From assembly GCA_903813345.2 (NCBI GenBank), contig CAIIXF020000002.1, positions 1,838,001 to 1,898,000 on the forward strand: a DNA stretch of 60,000 nt, written 5' to 3'. Both the position numbers and the translations under genes were made by a program. This document shows, one piece after another, positions 22,083-35,662 of this stretch (positions are counted from its first letter, which is position 1; each line of letters opens with the position of its first letter). The notes below the pieces were generated by a model. The model saw only the letters and a program-made list of their open reading frames with translations, ran no database searches and was not told the DNA's origin. Source of the stretch: Owenia fusiformis (Eukaryota > Annelida > Polychaeta > Sabellida > Oweniidae).

Positions 22083-22999
22083 TACCACTCCTTTAATTGC
22101 TAAATTGATATTTTAAATATCTGTTACTAAACCATACTATACCGTTTACATCATGCCATTTCCGGAGCCATGTTGAATAGATATTGGTCGTAATTTTACT
22201 CGAGATAATGCTGTTCATTGCATGCATTTAGGAAGCGATTCAAAACGACGAAGTTGTGCAATGTCATTGAACTCTCCGAATATATCGTTAAAAGCATAAT
22301 TGATTTAAATAATGTATGTATCTCATACGTACGTTTGCAGATTATCTTTTGGCATTTATTGTTTCACTCTAAGGATCAGTTGAACAATTTCCTGTCGTCA
22401 TACATGTCATATTTCGGTATTTCTTTATACTTATTAAATTAACACGCCAGTGTGGGTGTATCGTTATGTTTGATATTAGACATTTCTGTTTCCTCAAGAC
22501 TGTATCTTGGTTCAGGGTGATTTGTAGTATCGTTATGTTCGATATTTATATTAGACATGTTTCTTTCCTCATGACTGTATTTTGGGTCAGGGTGATTTGT
22601 GTTTCATTTCAAATTTCTCGTTATACGACCTGGAATCAATGACTGAATGAGTTGAAGCGAAACTTTTATCGATATTTGATAAAAACTCCCATTGAAATAA
22701 CATGGGGGTTGGAGAAATAAGCAAATAAAGTGACTTTCCGCACCAAGCTGCAATACACGATTAGCTCTGTTATTCTTACTGTTCTTTTTGGAGGCATGAC
22801 TTTTTTACATTGTACTTATTTTCTATTAACGTGAGCAGTTAGACTTGGGAATGTGTACCATTATATCTCCAGTCTAGTATTATTCACATCAGTGTCTAGT
22901 GCAATGAATGGATTGTATTTGTCTAATAGCGATTCTGTGTCTCTCCCCATGCTCTAAATGTGCATTTCCATGTGTAGTATGTCAAGTGATTTTAGACAA
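22083..22999. other. Intergenic with a two-copy direct repeat
   Basis: GTATCGTTATGTT(T/C)GATATT and the following TTCCTCA(A/T)GACTGTAT block occur twice (about 22459 and 22529); a third, diverged copy is near 35389. No gene seen. Confidence 0.55.
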
Positions 23000-23990
23000 T
23001 TATAATTGCTTAGAACAGCATGTAATTGATATCTCACGTTGACGCTAAAAGAATGTATCAAACATGTGTCAATTATACAAAAATTAGATAAGCAGTATAT
23101 TAGCTAATCATTTCCAAATATGTGAACAAGTGGGACAAAGGTTCATTTGCAGTAAGGCAACTGAATTTAAACGGTCATATCTTTCACCATAAGTACTTTC
23201 TGGGCATAGATATATTGGTTTCTATTAAAACAATATGTTTTCTTTAAAGTGAAGTCCCCATGATAGTGAAATATCAATCCAACTCTCTGAAAAATTATGG
23301 CTTAGGACCCCACCTTGTCACTTTTTTAAAAATGTAAGGCTTATTTTCTAAAAAGAGGATCTTATTTTTCTCAATTAAAATATATCAAAAGTTTCTTCTA
23401 CACTATATTAATAACGTCTGAAAGGGGGTGTGTATTGAAATGCGATAAAGTTAAACAACACATTTCCCATGTTATTTTCCCATAATGAAAACTCGTGCTA
23501 TCCATTGTTTTCAGCATGATTTTGGTCATCGGAAATTGATATCTTCAAAACTAGACTTTCAATGCCATTCTACTTTTGAAGATGTTTTAGACCCCTTGTT
23601 GAATAATATTTTCATGCAATAAAAATCTTTTGAGCAAATAAGTTCAACATTTTTAAGAAATTGTTGACGTGGGGTCCCTATTTATAATTTTTCGAATTGT
23701 TTGATTGATATTTTTTTCATCATGGGAACTTCAATTGAAAGAAAACATATTGTTTTAATAAAAACCACTGTATTTATGCCCAGGAAGTACTCAATGTGAA
23801 AGATATGACCGTTTAAATTCACGTGCCATACTGCACATGGACCGTTGTCCCACTTGTTAACATATTTGGAAATGATTAGCGTATATACTGCTTATCTAAT
23901 TTTTGTATAATTGTCACATGTTTGATACATTTTTTAAGCGTCAACGTGAGATATCAATTACATGCTGTTCAAAGCAATTACAATATATCA
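23000..23990. mobile_element. Long-inverted-repeat element, arms about 330 bp
   Basis: Left arm motifs (GATATCTCACGTTGACGC, TTATACAAAAATTAGATAAG, TTTCCAAATATGTGAACAAG, AACGGTCATATCTTTCACC, AACAATATGTTTTCTTT) return reverse-complemented and in mirrored order in the right arm (about 23640-23990). Bases 23210-23410 recur at about 42405-42615. No transposase frame, so it is non-autonomous. Confidence 0.82.
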
Positions 23991-24769
23991 ATTAACACGA
24001 AGACAACACCTCCCAATGACAAAGGCAGCTGTAAATTCATTACCCTTGTTGTGCTTATTAAAGCATATTTAGACTGGAAAGTAAAATATATGTACTTACT
24101 CATTCCGTGACATAATTTATATGTAGCTCTTCTAAATCAATGACCGAGTTTAATCTATCATCAAGATGAACAATATCACAAAGCTTGAAACAATTAAGGA
24201 TTCTTAATATTTTATACGTTGTGATAAAGATCAATGGCAATTTATCACTGGCTCATATTTCAAGACATCGGAAACATCTAACCTAGAGCTAATTAAAAAG
24301 AAAATAAATTATACGGCACGTGTTATTCTAGTTTTTTAATAGGGTGCTCCAAAAAGGGAAACCTTCCAACGAGCTACATGCATATCTCAATTATAACTTG
24401 CATCGATGTGGACTAATATTCTCACGTGTTTAAGTTGAAAGCCTAGCGTTTTTTGGGTCAGTCATGAAGGTCATTCAGTCTTAAATCTTGCAGAGGTTAC
24501 ACGACATCATTTATAATCAACAGACATGCCTGATTATATAATTGATAATGTGCTCGATCCATTCTCTAGGGATATTTTATATTTCAGGCATTTTTCTTTT
24601 TCAGCAGTGAACAACATCAATATTAACTTATATTGAAAAAACATTCATATTTTCGTGTTTTTGTGCAATTAACTAATGGCCTCTTATACCAGAATTTTAA
24701 ATTGAGTTATGAACATGATTCAAATATTCAAAAATACCTTGTTACGGGCGTTTTGAACGCAGTGTTATA
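23991..24769. other. Intergenic, nothing recognised
   Basis: AT-rich sequence without supported features. Confidence 0.5.
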
Positions 24770-25200
24770 CTTCATGAAGTAACATGTTAAATTAGGTCAA
24801 GTCACATGTATTTTCATGTGCTGGCGGCTGGTTTCATCCGAGAAGCAACAATTACAAGGTTCTAAATTGCCCATTATTATCCCTTGATGCTTCCCGTTTA
24901 TATCTATTATATTCTCGCGACGCCGGTCTCCTCTTAGCTTGATAGATGATTCTAGTTATTACCTATTTAATATAATTTCACCTTCATGGTTTTTCAGCAC
25001 TCTTTTCATCATATTTACAGTTATTCAGTGATGGTGGTGTCTTTGATTAATAACTGAGACAATGATAATGCATGTCTATATTACCTAATATGAATACATA
25101 TACATATACATATTGCACATTTTTGAATATTTACTACTTTAAACGTAGCTATATGAATGTCTATGTGAATATAAATACATAATTGGTACATACTTGTAAA
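24770..25200. repeat. Interspersed repeat, copy 1 (copy 2 at 36826-37153, resuming at 38785-38850)
   Basis: Shared blocks include GCCCATTATTATC, TATATTCTC, GGTCTCCTC, TTCATCATATTTAC and TGATGGT. The last part (ATGTCTATGTGAATAT) is found in copy 2 only after a 1.6-kb interruption. Confidence 0.75.
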
Positions 25201-25309
25201 CCATTGTTACATAAACCATTTTGAATACTGCTTTAGTAGGAGTAGTATATGTGATAATAGTGATATACTTAAGGAAATGGAAAGAATTGCATAGTCCTTT
25301 TTTGAATAA

Positions 25310-25930
25310 TTATTTCCCGAATATTGCCTGCGTTTATATGTATACTCAATCGGTGCATAAACCATTTCGAACATTTTTGCTTGGGTATTGCCTGCGTTTA
25401 TATGTATACTCAATCCAGCCTGCTCAATCGGTGCATAAACCATTTTGAACATTTACTGTTTGAATATTGCCTGCGTTTACATGTATACTCAATCGGTGCA
25501 TAGACCATTTTGAACATTTACTGTTTGAATATTGCCTGCGTTTATATGTATACTCAATCGGTACATAGACCATTTTGAACATCTACTGTTTGAATATATA
25601 TTGCCTGCGTTTATATGTATACTCAATCGGTGCATAGACCATTTTGAACATCTACTGTTTGAATATTGCCTGCGTTTATATGTATACTCAATCGGTGCAT
25701 AGACCATTTTGAACATCTACTGTTTGAATATTGCCTGCGTTTTTATGTATACTCAATCGGTGCATAGACCATTTTGAACATTTACTGTTTGAATATTGCC
25801 TGCGTTTATATGTATGCTCAATCGGTGCATAGACCATTTTGAACATCTACTGTTTGAATATATATTGCCTGCGTTTATATGTATACTCAATCGGTGCATA
25901 AACCATTTTGAACATTTTTGCTTGAGTATT
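25310..25930. repeat. Minisatellite, about 65-bp unit, about nine copies
   Basis: The unit includes ATTGCCTGCGTTTATATGTA, TACTCAATCGGTGCATA and ACCATTTTGAACAT. Some units have a 4-bp TATA expansion. A lone diverged unit is at about 26314-26370 (TGTTTGAATATTGCCTG). Confidence 0.92.
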
Positions 25931-25934
25931 GCCT

Positions 25935-26030
25935 TGGGGTCGACTTGACTAAGGGTTGAGTTGACTTGGGGTCGACTTGACTGAGGGTTGACTTGACTTG
26001 GGTTGAGTTGACTTGGGGTTGAGTTGACCA
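25935..26030. repeat. Short tandem GGTTGAGTTGACTTG repeat
   Basis: Alternating GGGTCGACTTGACT and GGGTTGAGTTGACTT motifs in tandem, directly after the 65-bp minisatellite. Confidence 0.8.
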
Positions 26031-26389
26031 GGAAGCTTTCATAACGAGCATCTCCAAAAAGTCAATTTGAGAAGAGATGGGTCTATAACATATGTACTAA
26101 TGCGCGTATTTTATTCTAGACAAACACATTTGGATCAACTAAACATGCTACAATTCAAGAAAGTACAAATGGCATCCCTTTGACCTTTATTTATTACAGT
26201 CCGAGAAGATCTTTCTTGACGAAAAGCCCACATTGTGAAACACCTTGTACGTTTACTTATAAGTATAAGTATACGTTATAAGTTGTACTTTCACGTATGT
26301 GCGAAATCTCTCTACTGTTTGAATATTGCCTGTATTTATGTGTTTACTGAATCAGTGAATAAACCATTATCCATCCATTATCCATAGCA

Positions 26390-27335
26390 GAAGTGAATCA
26401 TGGGAAGCAGTTTAGTTTGCCTTTAAGAATTTCACGCTCATTGGTTAATGGAAGTTGTACGACATGCATGCTTTTTGTATTTTGTACTAACTCCTCAAGC
26501 GGTAACATATTGTTTTAGTCTCCACTTTTTATGAACAGGGGTGTTAATCGGCGTCTGTAACATTGTGTCTGAAACATTGGTGTCTGTAAGAAATAACAGA
26601 TGCTGACATTGCCATTTGATGTCTTATATAGTAAATTGATAATGAATTTACGTCTCATTGTTTAAGTTAATGACCTTTTATGATTTTCAAAATAATCTGG
26701 TAACAAAAGGATCTTTAACTTAAATCAATGAAAATCTTTCCACCTTTTAAACATTCCTTGTTAATTGTTTACAGGTCAAACAGATCAACAAGACAGCATA
26801 TCACAATATGAGGATGAACAACTTACTCTTGGTAAACTGGATGAGCAGGCTACTTTTTGGGCTAGCAACTCTCAGGTTCATAGGATAACACATAGTGCAA
26901 AGTAGGATGGGGATCTAGGGACAATCAATCATACACATCGAACATCCCACGCCAGACATATATCTTTAATGGATATTTGGAGTTATTCAGTGTAAAAGTA
27001 TTATGTGGCATGTGTTTTGTAAGTGAAAAAAGGTTATTATGGTTATTATGATCTAGGATCACATCATAGAGTTATTGCAATCTACTTCTTACATGACTAC
27101 TTAAGAAATGAAGAGACTTTGACAGAACAAATATGTAGTCATGGTGATATTTGTTATAATGACAACGAACATGCAATATTCAATGTAATGTTAATAATCT
27201 GAGAGTCGCACGTTTATATGTATAACATAGCAGACGCGAATCATGGGAAGTATAGTTTAGTGTGTCTCTAGATACTCCATTCTCATTGGTTAATGAAGGG
27301 TGTACGATATATACCGGGTATATAGTATTTTTAAA
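26390..27335. repeat. Direct repeat pair flanking the candidate distal exon
   Basis: Bases about 26375-26480 and 27215-27325 share GAATCATGGGAAG, CTCATTGGTTAATG and GTGTACGA or TTGTACGA blocks. The candidate exon 26775-26905 lies between them. Bases 26500-26650 also belong to the family seen at 1715-1880 and 4040-4160. Confidence 0.65.
26775..26905 (+). CDS. Candidate terminal exon (possible alternative SLC10A7 tail), unproven
   Basis: Acceptor TTGTTTACAG, then an open frame of 42 full codons ending at TAG 26903-26905: QTDQQDSISQYEDEQLTLGK followed by LDEQATFWASNSQVHRITH. It is hydrophilic, like a cytoplasmic tail. The open frame needs a donor of phase 1. SLC10A7 exon 9417-9542 ends in phase 1, but the last conserved exon ends in phase 2, which would give a stop after about 12 codons. 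So it could be an exon-skipping isoform, need an unseen exon between, or be chance. No family match recognised. Confidence 0.35.
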
Positions 27336-27928
27336 AAACAACTTTATATACTTAAATAAAACTTACATTTTATGTAACATATGATGTTTTGGGCTAATGT
27401 GCTGATGCACAGCTCTTGTTAGGTGTATGTTGTGTTCTCAGGGTTAAAAGGTCAAGAGGAGTGAATTATTAAAACGTTTTTTTCTTATTTATCTTGACCG
27501 TATACCTCTACAATTGGGAAATCGGGATTGGAATATATAATTGCTGAAACAAGTAAATTACTTCATAAACAGTTTTGGGGGCAGCCTTGTATACGTATTA
27601 TAAAAAATAATAAATGAATATAAATGGACATTGCACATGTGTTTTCTGTATTGTAATTGATTCATTTTGGAGTTGGATTCATTTTGCATGAGGGTAGGCG
27701 ATATATCCTACGTTGAGATTGTCACCTTGCAAACGATTTATTTAAACCTTATGATAAATCGCGCCATTTTTGTTTTATTAATGAACGGACTTTGAAGCTC
27801 TGATTTGTTCAGGTGTGTGTAAAATGAAAAACGTTATCATTATGCATAAAATAAATGATAATGTTTGGCTCTGAATCATATAACAGTGGCATCAAAATCA
27901 ACAGGCATGGCTGGATAATCTAAAGTTC
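26906..27928. other. Region after the candidate exon, no further gene seen
   Basis: Contains AATAAA-like hexamers near 27355 and 27606 that could serve as 3' ends. Bases about 27774-27800 (TTAATGAACGGACTTTGAA) recur at 40263-40285. Confidence 0.4.
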
Positions 27929-28819
<891 letters not shown>

Positions 28820-29239
28820 GAGTAAGGATTGGTGGGATGTGTATATGAGAGCTAGGATCAGGATGTGTTTCATTAGCACGGCAAATGTGTTAACCATTTG
28901 ATCTAATAATGTATACTAACAATAATAATAGTAATTTATTGGTCTCTTGAAAACAATTTATTTTCATCGAGATGAATCCAATAAAGAAACGATTTAAAAC
29001 TGATTCAATAGTAAAACGAAAAAGTAATATGATATAGCAAATATGTAGTATACTTTACATCATCAATCCAAGTCTATAATAACTAGAATAAAATGCTTTG
29101 ACAACAATTTTACTTACAAGGTCGTTGATAATGTCGTGAACATTTCAATATAATTGAAATAACTGTTCAATGTTCTTTTTTTTATTAACCCTAAAACGGT
29201 TAGGTTATCGAGAATTACACTAACGGTTAGGGGTGGGGG
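28820..29239. other. Intergenic, nothing recognised
   Basis: AT-rich flank of the microsatellite without supported features. Confidence 0.5.
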
Positions 29240-31330
29240 CAGATCTGCAAAGTAAAAAAAACATTGATTTTGGTATTTAATAAATGCCTGATAAACATAT
29301 ATAAAGTGCTAATAAATTAACCGCAACAAACATATCTATTTTGTTACCATTTGTTATGCAACAAGCAAGTAACTTACAGCTAAATGAGCATATGAATCAT
29401 AAATGAATTTTACGTAGCACTACGTATTTTTAGTTTCAATTATTTTTGTCTCTATTAGACAAATACTCGTATTTACACTGTCACGTTGCAAGACATGATA
29501 CCCATTGTGTGAACAATAAGAAAATCTAATAAACATTTAAAACACACTTGTTGATTAAGACAGGTAGGCTGTGTTCCTTATGTATTTTGTTCTTTACAGT
29601 ACTGGGCTTTCAATAGCAGGGGGCGAGGGCCTAAAATCGCCGTTTGTTTTCGATAATTCGCCGTTTGTCAGAAGCCAAATATTGTCTAAGTTTGGGGGAA
29701 ACTAAAAGTCTTCTATAGACTATCCTTTATTTGATTTAGCGATCTTATTTTTCACTTCCTTGTTTATGATTTGTACCTTATTTTCCATGGGGCATGCAAA
29801 TAAATGTATGATTAATACATGTACAACTATGTTCAACCAGTCACAATACATCTTTCAATGGGTGTAAAATTGTATTAATCAGTTAAAGGTCCAATAAAAA
29901 CTTTGGCTTATCAAATATTATCAAAGTGTGAAATGTGAAACTTTTTATTGATTTCAAAAATGTTTTTTGAAGGACCGTTTGTTCAAAATATCGTGAATTT
30001 ATTAAAATCTAACTTTTAGAGGTTACACTAACACATAATCCACACCAATGCATAGCATTCATCCTCATTTGTTTTTTGCCGACAAAATTAAGAAAATTGG
30101 TTGATAAATAAGCGAGCAATAAACTCATTCATGGATGAAAGTGGTTCAGGACAAATGCATTTCGAAATTTTAGTACCCACAGAAACCAATGGTGATAATT
30201 ATAAAAACATAATATATTCATCCTTTTAACCTGGTTAGACAGTCAACATTGGTTTATTTCTTAGTTTAGCATAGAAAAAGATAGACATGGAGAAATGTTG
30301 CCACCTAAATGATGTCACGATGAGGTCACTTAGGTTGCAAAATATTTTCAATATGCTAAAACATTGAATTGGCACATCAGATATGACATTCTATTATTGA
30401 AATAGTGGGTCCTTTGTTCAATCTTTATATTGTTGTTAAAAAGATAATATGTTCTTGCACTGTATAGTGAAATATTTGATGATTAAAAAAGGTCAACTTT
30501 ATTTGAAAAATTGCGGGAAATTCGGAATTTAAGAAATGAAAAGCTGACAACTTTCATTTCAAATTTTTTTTACAAAAATCTCTTAAATCATTTTTTAAGT
30601 AATGATAAATAGTAAATATATGAAAAAAGATGTTTTCAAACTCTACATGGGGATTGTAAAGTTAGCAGATACCTTAAGTTTCGATGCAAGTTATATATGT
30701 TCACAGGATGCATTCTATAGCAGATGCATTTGAATTTGTAAACTGCACCCTATGTAAGGGGAAGTTATTTCAAAAAAGGTAAATGACATTCCATATAAGT
30801 TGCCATAGTCATTCCACAGTTCAAGGTGTCATTTGTGTAGCCCATGTCTTTTGGTCAATCCAATTGACCCAATATCACACGGGGAAATGACTTTGACAAA
30901 CCTGCAAAAAGTAAAATCCTGGACATCTTCTAAATCACCTCTTATTAGGATTCAAAGTTCAAAACTTTGATTGACTGTACAATGATATTGTATTTCAGAT
31001 ACATTGTCTTTGAAATATAATGTACATCAGAATTTTATATCATTTTTGGCAAAGCCTGTCCATGCCCTTGTTCATTTGTCCACTTTCTGTCCATGGACAA
31101 GTATTTGCATTTCCGGGAGTGTAAAATTGGTTGTTTTGAATGGCGCCTCTTGTTTTTTTCATCTGCCCCTTGTGCAGAAAGTTACTGAAACCACTGCAGT
31201 AGCTCTCTCCCTCTTCACAATCGTTCATTAACTGAATCGGTGTAGGGTATATTTCTATGATCTAGTAACACAAAAATATATCACACTTACTTGTAAACAA
31301 TGATATATACTGTATAAAATAATATATATC
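29240..31330. repeat. Repeat copy split by an insertion of about 1.6 kb
   Basis: 29240-29605 and 31205-31275 together match 18990-19450. The material between them (about 29606-31204) includes the copy of the 15960-16570 family at 29888-30660, so one repeat was inserted into another. The open frames here show no known domain. Confidence 0.6.
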
Positions 31331-32100
31331 GGGTGTCCTAAAAAACGTCACACTTTTTGACAAGTATTCCCAGCAAGTAATGTCTCAAATCTTTTGAAAA
31401 TTCTTATAAAGTAGCCTAAGGGTAAGAGTAACAAGTTGTGACAATATGAAAAAAATCGGTGACATATTCTTTGGGAATTGACTAATTCAAAAATGCATGT
31501 AACAAATCCAATATCAAAGCCGCGCAATCAAACTTCCATAGGGTTTGTACCTGTTATCGGGTAATAGAATCTGTCAATCAGTTTTAGTTTAAAAAACAGC
31601 TTGTCTGTGTGTCAGGTTTATTGATTTGTTTCACTGTTCTCTGATTGCAAAATATGTTCTGTCCAAGATTTCAGTTTTGAGGGATAAACAAATGCATTTA
31701 GTGAGAAGTGATAGGGCTACCATTGAGAACAGATTTAAAGTGAAAGGCTTGGTTGGAAGATCAACCATCAAAGGCTTGAGTTAAAATCATGTTACTCACT
31801 GTAAATTGACTTTTAAACAGAGATGCACTGCATACAACATGCATTAAAGGATTGGATAATTATGTCATGGGAGGCGATATTGATGAAAAATGCACAAGAG
31901 CATTTCTGCTTGAAGGTTCTTTTAGACTGAAATAAATGGCTTTCCATCGATTTTGGATTTGTTGACATGCATTTTTGAATTTGTCAATTCTCACCTAATA
32001 TGTCACCGATCTTTTACATATTGTTACAACCTGATAATTTTACCTTTAGGCTACTTTATAGACATTTGAGAAAATACTTGTCAAAAGTGTGACGTTTTTA
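31331..32100. mobile_element. Non-autonomous DNA element with about 170-bp inverted ends, right tip missing
   Basis: The left arm starts GGGTGTCCTAAAAAACGTCA and continues CACTTTTTGACAAGTATT, AAGTAGCCTAAGGGTAA, ATCGGTGACATATT and AAATGCATGTAACAAATCC. The right arm mirrors this, but stops at 32100 before the GGACACCC tip. The interior has no complete transposase. The GGGTGTCC end recalls Tc1/mariner-like elements, an inference. Confidence 0.8.
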
Positions 32101-32195
32101 CAAAGACCCCCCACGAAGTGGGATTCTTTTTACAAAGACCCCCCACGAAGTGGGATTCTTTTTACAAAGACCCCCCACGAAGTGGGATTCTTTGT
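32089..32195. repeat. 32-bp tandem repeat, three copies, each with a hairpin
   Basis: CAAAGACCCCCCACGAAGTG repeats start at 32101, 32133 and 32165. Each contains CCCAC-GAA-GTGGG, a 5-bp stem with a 3-nt loop. It abuts the truncated right end of the element at 31331-32100. Confidence 0.9.
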
Positions 32196-32339
32196 ACCTT
32201 ATTCCGGGCAATCGCCAGTGGATCGGTCACGTGACCTAAAGACCGCCTTTATTACCTTATATGGCAAATTGTCAAGGGAACTACCAAGTCGTCATACGAC
32301 GCGATTACGGATCGATCGTGTTTCCAAGTAATATCGTCA

Positions 32340-33860
32340 TGTGACGTAGAACGCATTGTCCGCCATTGCTCTCAATTTTGTCTGAACGGGTAAGCGTATT
32401 CTAACATTTCTGTAAATTCAAAGTTTGATTTGTGTATTTATAATCGCATTTCACTCCAACTTGATTATAGAAATGAGTAGAATTGTAACTTCTTATTGTA
32501 CTGAATCATTATTCGGGCCAGAAGTGGTGTAAAATCAATTTATGAACTTGAAGAAATTTAGATTTTGTTTCTCATGGTCCAACGAGTTTTCCAGATGCTT
32601 CACATAGTCACGATCTGATCTATTTCTAATGTTCTGTAAATGACTGTTATGATGCTGGTCACAAGGAGAGGCATCAGAAGTTCAATGTCTGATAGGAAAC
32701 TAAATAAATCTTTTGAGTTTGACCCCCCTCCCCCGAAAAACATGATCATCGCGGACTTTTCGCGTGTGGACTTAGCCTAGGACTTTCGTGGATTTGGGAT
32801 TTTCATTGCCTACCATAAATTATGTAGACTTAAAACATGTGACAGTAGGCACGACATTAGCAGAAAACATCAGGTAAACTCTTTATTTTAAAACCATTCC
32901 AAGGAATTCTGATCCGAGTCGAAATTGCACAAAAATTGAAATGTTAAATTTTGTCTGATAGAAAACTGAAATGGCTTTGAGCCCCTCCCCCACCCTTCTA
33001 GATTTATTTAGTTTTCTAGTCTTATCCGCCTCGACAATGTACCTTAGATGCCTCCCGCGGGACTTATGTCACGAGACTGGCTATTAACCATGATACGAAC
33101 GATCGTTTTTAAACTGGAAGGTCAAGCGGAACTCAGATGAATATAGACTGCCCCACTTTTATTCTTTTTCAGACAACAACAACACCAACAACAAGTGAAA
33201 CAACAATTAATGCAAACAATTATAAAGGATTATGTCAACAAAGACGTACATTATAAGTCAGGTGTGAAATCGGCAACAACTACAGTATATGAACTCAGTG
33301 CTACTTTAGAAACGGAGGAAACGTAATTTGTAAGTCTTTAACTTAAAACTGATTTATTTCTTTTTGCTAGACTAGGGGTCTCTTTGTTTTATTTTCTATT
33401 TATGAAAAATTAATGAGAGTGTTTCGACCCTTCCCATTCGCGGTTTATGTCGCAAGACATGCAAGAAGTACTGTTCTAATAATCTTATGATTACATCTGT
33501 AGTTTATAATGTGACGTTATTTTAAATCGTATATTTTAGTGTCCAAATATTGAATAGGCTTCTGAACACTAGCCTATTACTGCAATGAGCTTGACAATTG
33601 CCTCATACAATAATATAGGATTTAAAAAACTATTCGTATAAATACATGAATTTTATACGTCTCTGTTCAAATGTATAAATGGTGTACATGTTGTACAAAC
33701 ACAAGTAGGAAATGTATTGACTAAGGCCGCACATATATGATATGCTTTTATCTCATATTTCCAGGGCATGGTAATAACACAGGTCAAGAAGGATGACGTA
33801 CATTAGAACAATCCACAGAGTCCAAATGACATCACGACAAGATCCAATGAGTGTCCAGAT
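32340..33860 (+). other. Candidate small transcription unit (weak)
   Basis: A TGACGTAG (CRE-like) and CCGCCATTG (YY1-like) stretch near 32342-32369 is followed by a donor GTAAGC at 32390. An acceptor TTTTTCAG ends at 33172 and leads into an open stretch (33174-33326) encoding QQQHQQQVKQQLMQTIIKDY, then VNKDVHYKSGVKSATTTVYE, ending in TAA. A donor GTAAGT follows at 33330 and an acceptor TTTCCAG before 33765. No in-frame ATG is seen in the first segment; the first is inside the second (MQTIIKDYVNK). It could be a noncoding RNA, a short protein or chance. A MITE (32665-33056) lies in the presumed intron. Confidence 0.25.
32665..33056. repeat. MITE-like element, copy 2 (see 457-796)
   Basis: GGAGAGGCATCAGAAGTT left end and CCTTAGATGCCTCCC right end; interior matches copy 1 over CATTCCAAGGAATTCTG and ACTGAAATGGCTTTGAGCCC. 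Confidence 0.75.
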
Positions 33861-35660
33861 GTCATTTACTGGGGATTTAATTGGACTTTTTGAGATTTGA
33901 TGTATATTTTTGGGCTATAAGACGCCACAATATACTGATATATGTGCTAAAGTTACATGATTGTTTTATGTCACCGTGTAGAGATGGTGACATAATGAAG
34001 TTTGTTAAAATTGACGTATATTTAAACTTCCTCTTGGTAATGCAGTACAGCATCAACATAACGTTAAAGAGCACGAAGCGCTATCCATATTGTTTTTGGT
34101 GAAAAGTCATTTACAAAAATAACAATAGAGTTCCTTACTTGGGACCTAAGTAACCCGACCCCATCCAGAACAGTATAACAGTAGCCTATAGTACAAGTGG
34201 CGCTACGTGCTTCTGTGACAATATAACCATTTACTTAGTTAAATCAACATTTCGCTATCACTCCATCTTTTCCGCCCCTTATACCCTAACTTCGGGTCTT
34301 TGTAGTTTTTCAGTGATTTTTTCACTGGATTTTCTTGTTGGGACACTCGATATACTAGAATAGTATAAAGTATATCGTTTCACTTTTACCATCACCTGAT
34401 TTGTAATACTTAATATTGGCGGGAAATCAAAACGTGGGTGCAAAGCCGTATCTCTCTCCTGATCTGGCAAATACATTTCTGAATACTAATGAGTTTTTTT
34501 ATAGCCAATAAGTCGATCGAACGAACTATTTCGGCTATTTTTACATGGTAAATACAGAATTATTGATTTGGCGTTTCAAGGTCATTCTATAAAACGCCCT
34601 TAGTCCACATTACGTGGACTGAAATTGTAGTTGATATCAATTATTAGAATGATCATACCCTCTTTGATTTTAACTCGGCTTATTTTGAATCCTCTCTATC
34701 GCTTACTTCACCAAAATAGTAAGTTAATTTACTTAAATAGATTGCATTGCACAGTAGGCTAGTAATCATTTTTTTGCTAATGTTTTTTCCAAAATGCAGT
34801 ATATTCGACTCCATTAAAAAGGGAAGATATTTTAGTTGCCTTGTATTTAGAACAGTAATATTAAAAATATGACATAGCTCAATTCATATATTTTCAATAA
34901 TATGTATTAATATGTTTAATATTGAGGAGTTGAGTACCACTAAAAGGATCCATATTATTTAGGTGCTGCTGTGGTAACTTAGTATCCTTTCAGCGATGTT
35001 TATTCCCAGAAAGCGTAGGATTACAAATAGATATGATGATTTCGTTACGTCTGAAATACGTCATTCTGTATTAGCTTCCCGTGACTTCTGTTTGTATGAT
35101 TTCCCGTGACATTTTAATTTCAGCGTATCTACTCTAATAATGATCAACCTCATCAAACTTACCCTTCACGCAGAGTCTAGTTTTAAACTACTACTGAAGA
35201 CGAAGCTCTCTTTTAAGAAGTAAAGTCGAACGAATGCAAAGTGTACATCAAACAGTAGATACCTATAGTCATTTGCAATTGATACTTATTGTAGCTTATG
35301 TTTCGTTCCAGCGATCACCTGTACAATTACTGTCATCATTTAATGGTTCTTCTTTGTACTTAGTTTAATTAATATGCTATTGCGAGTGTATCATTATGTT
35401 GGATATAACATGTTTGTTTCGTCATGGCTCGTCCTGTTCTTGTATTTTTGTGTTTTGTTGTTCGCTTGTTAAGTCTTCGCCCTTTTACACTTGTGCTTAC
35501 ATAAAAAAAATCCCCGAGCTTTGTGTGAATAATGCAATTTTGAAACCTCGGTGAATTTAGACAACTTTTCTGAAAGAGAAAATGTGATCAGTTTTAGAAT
35601 TTGAGTTTGTCTATTTCTTGGTTAATTGTTGCATTTCTCGCAGGCAAATATCTCCCGAAC
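33861..35660. other. Intergenic, diverged repeats only
   Basis: Contains pieces related to 20715-20830 (at 34490-34590), 19515-19565 (at 35200-35245) and 22459 (at 35389). No gene recognised; open frames are short. Confidence 0.5.
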
Positions 35661-35662
35661 TA

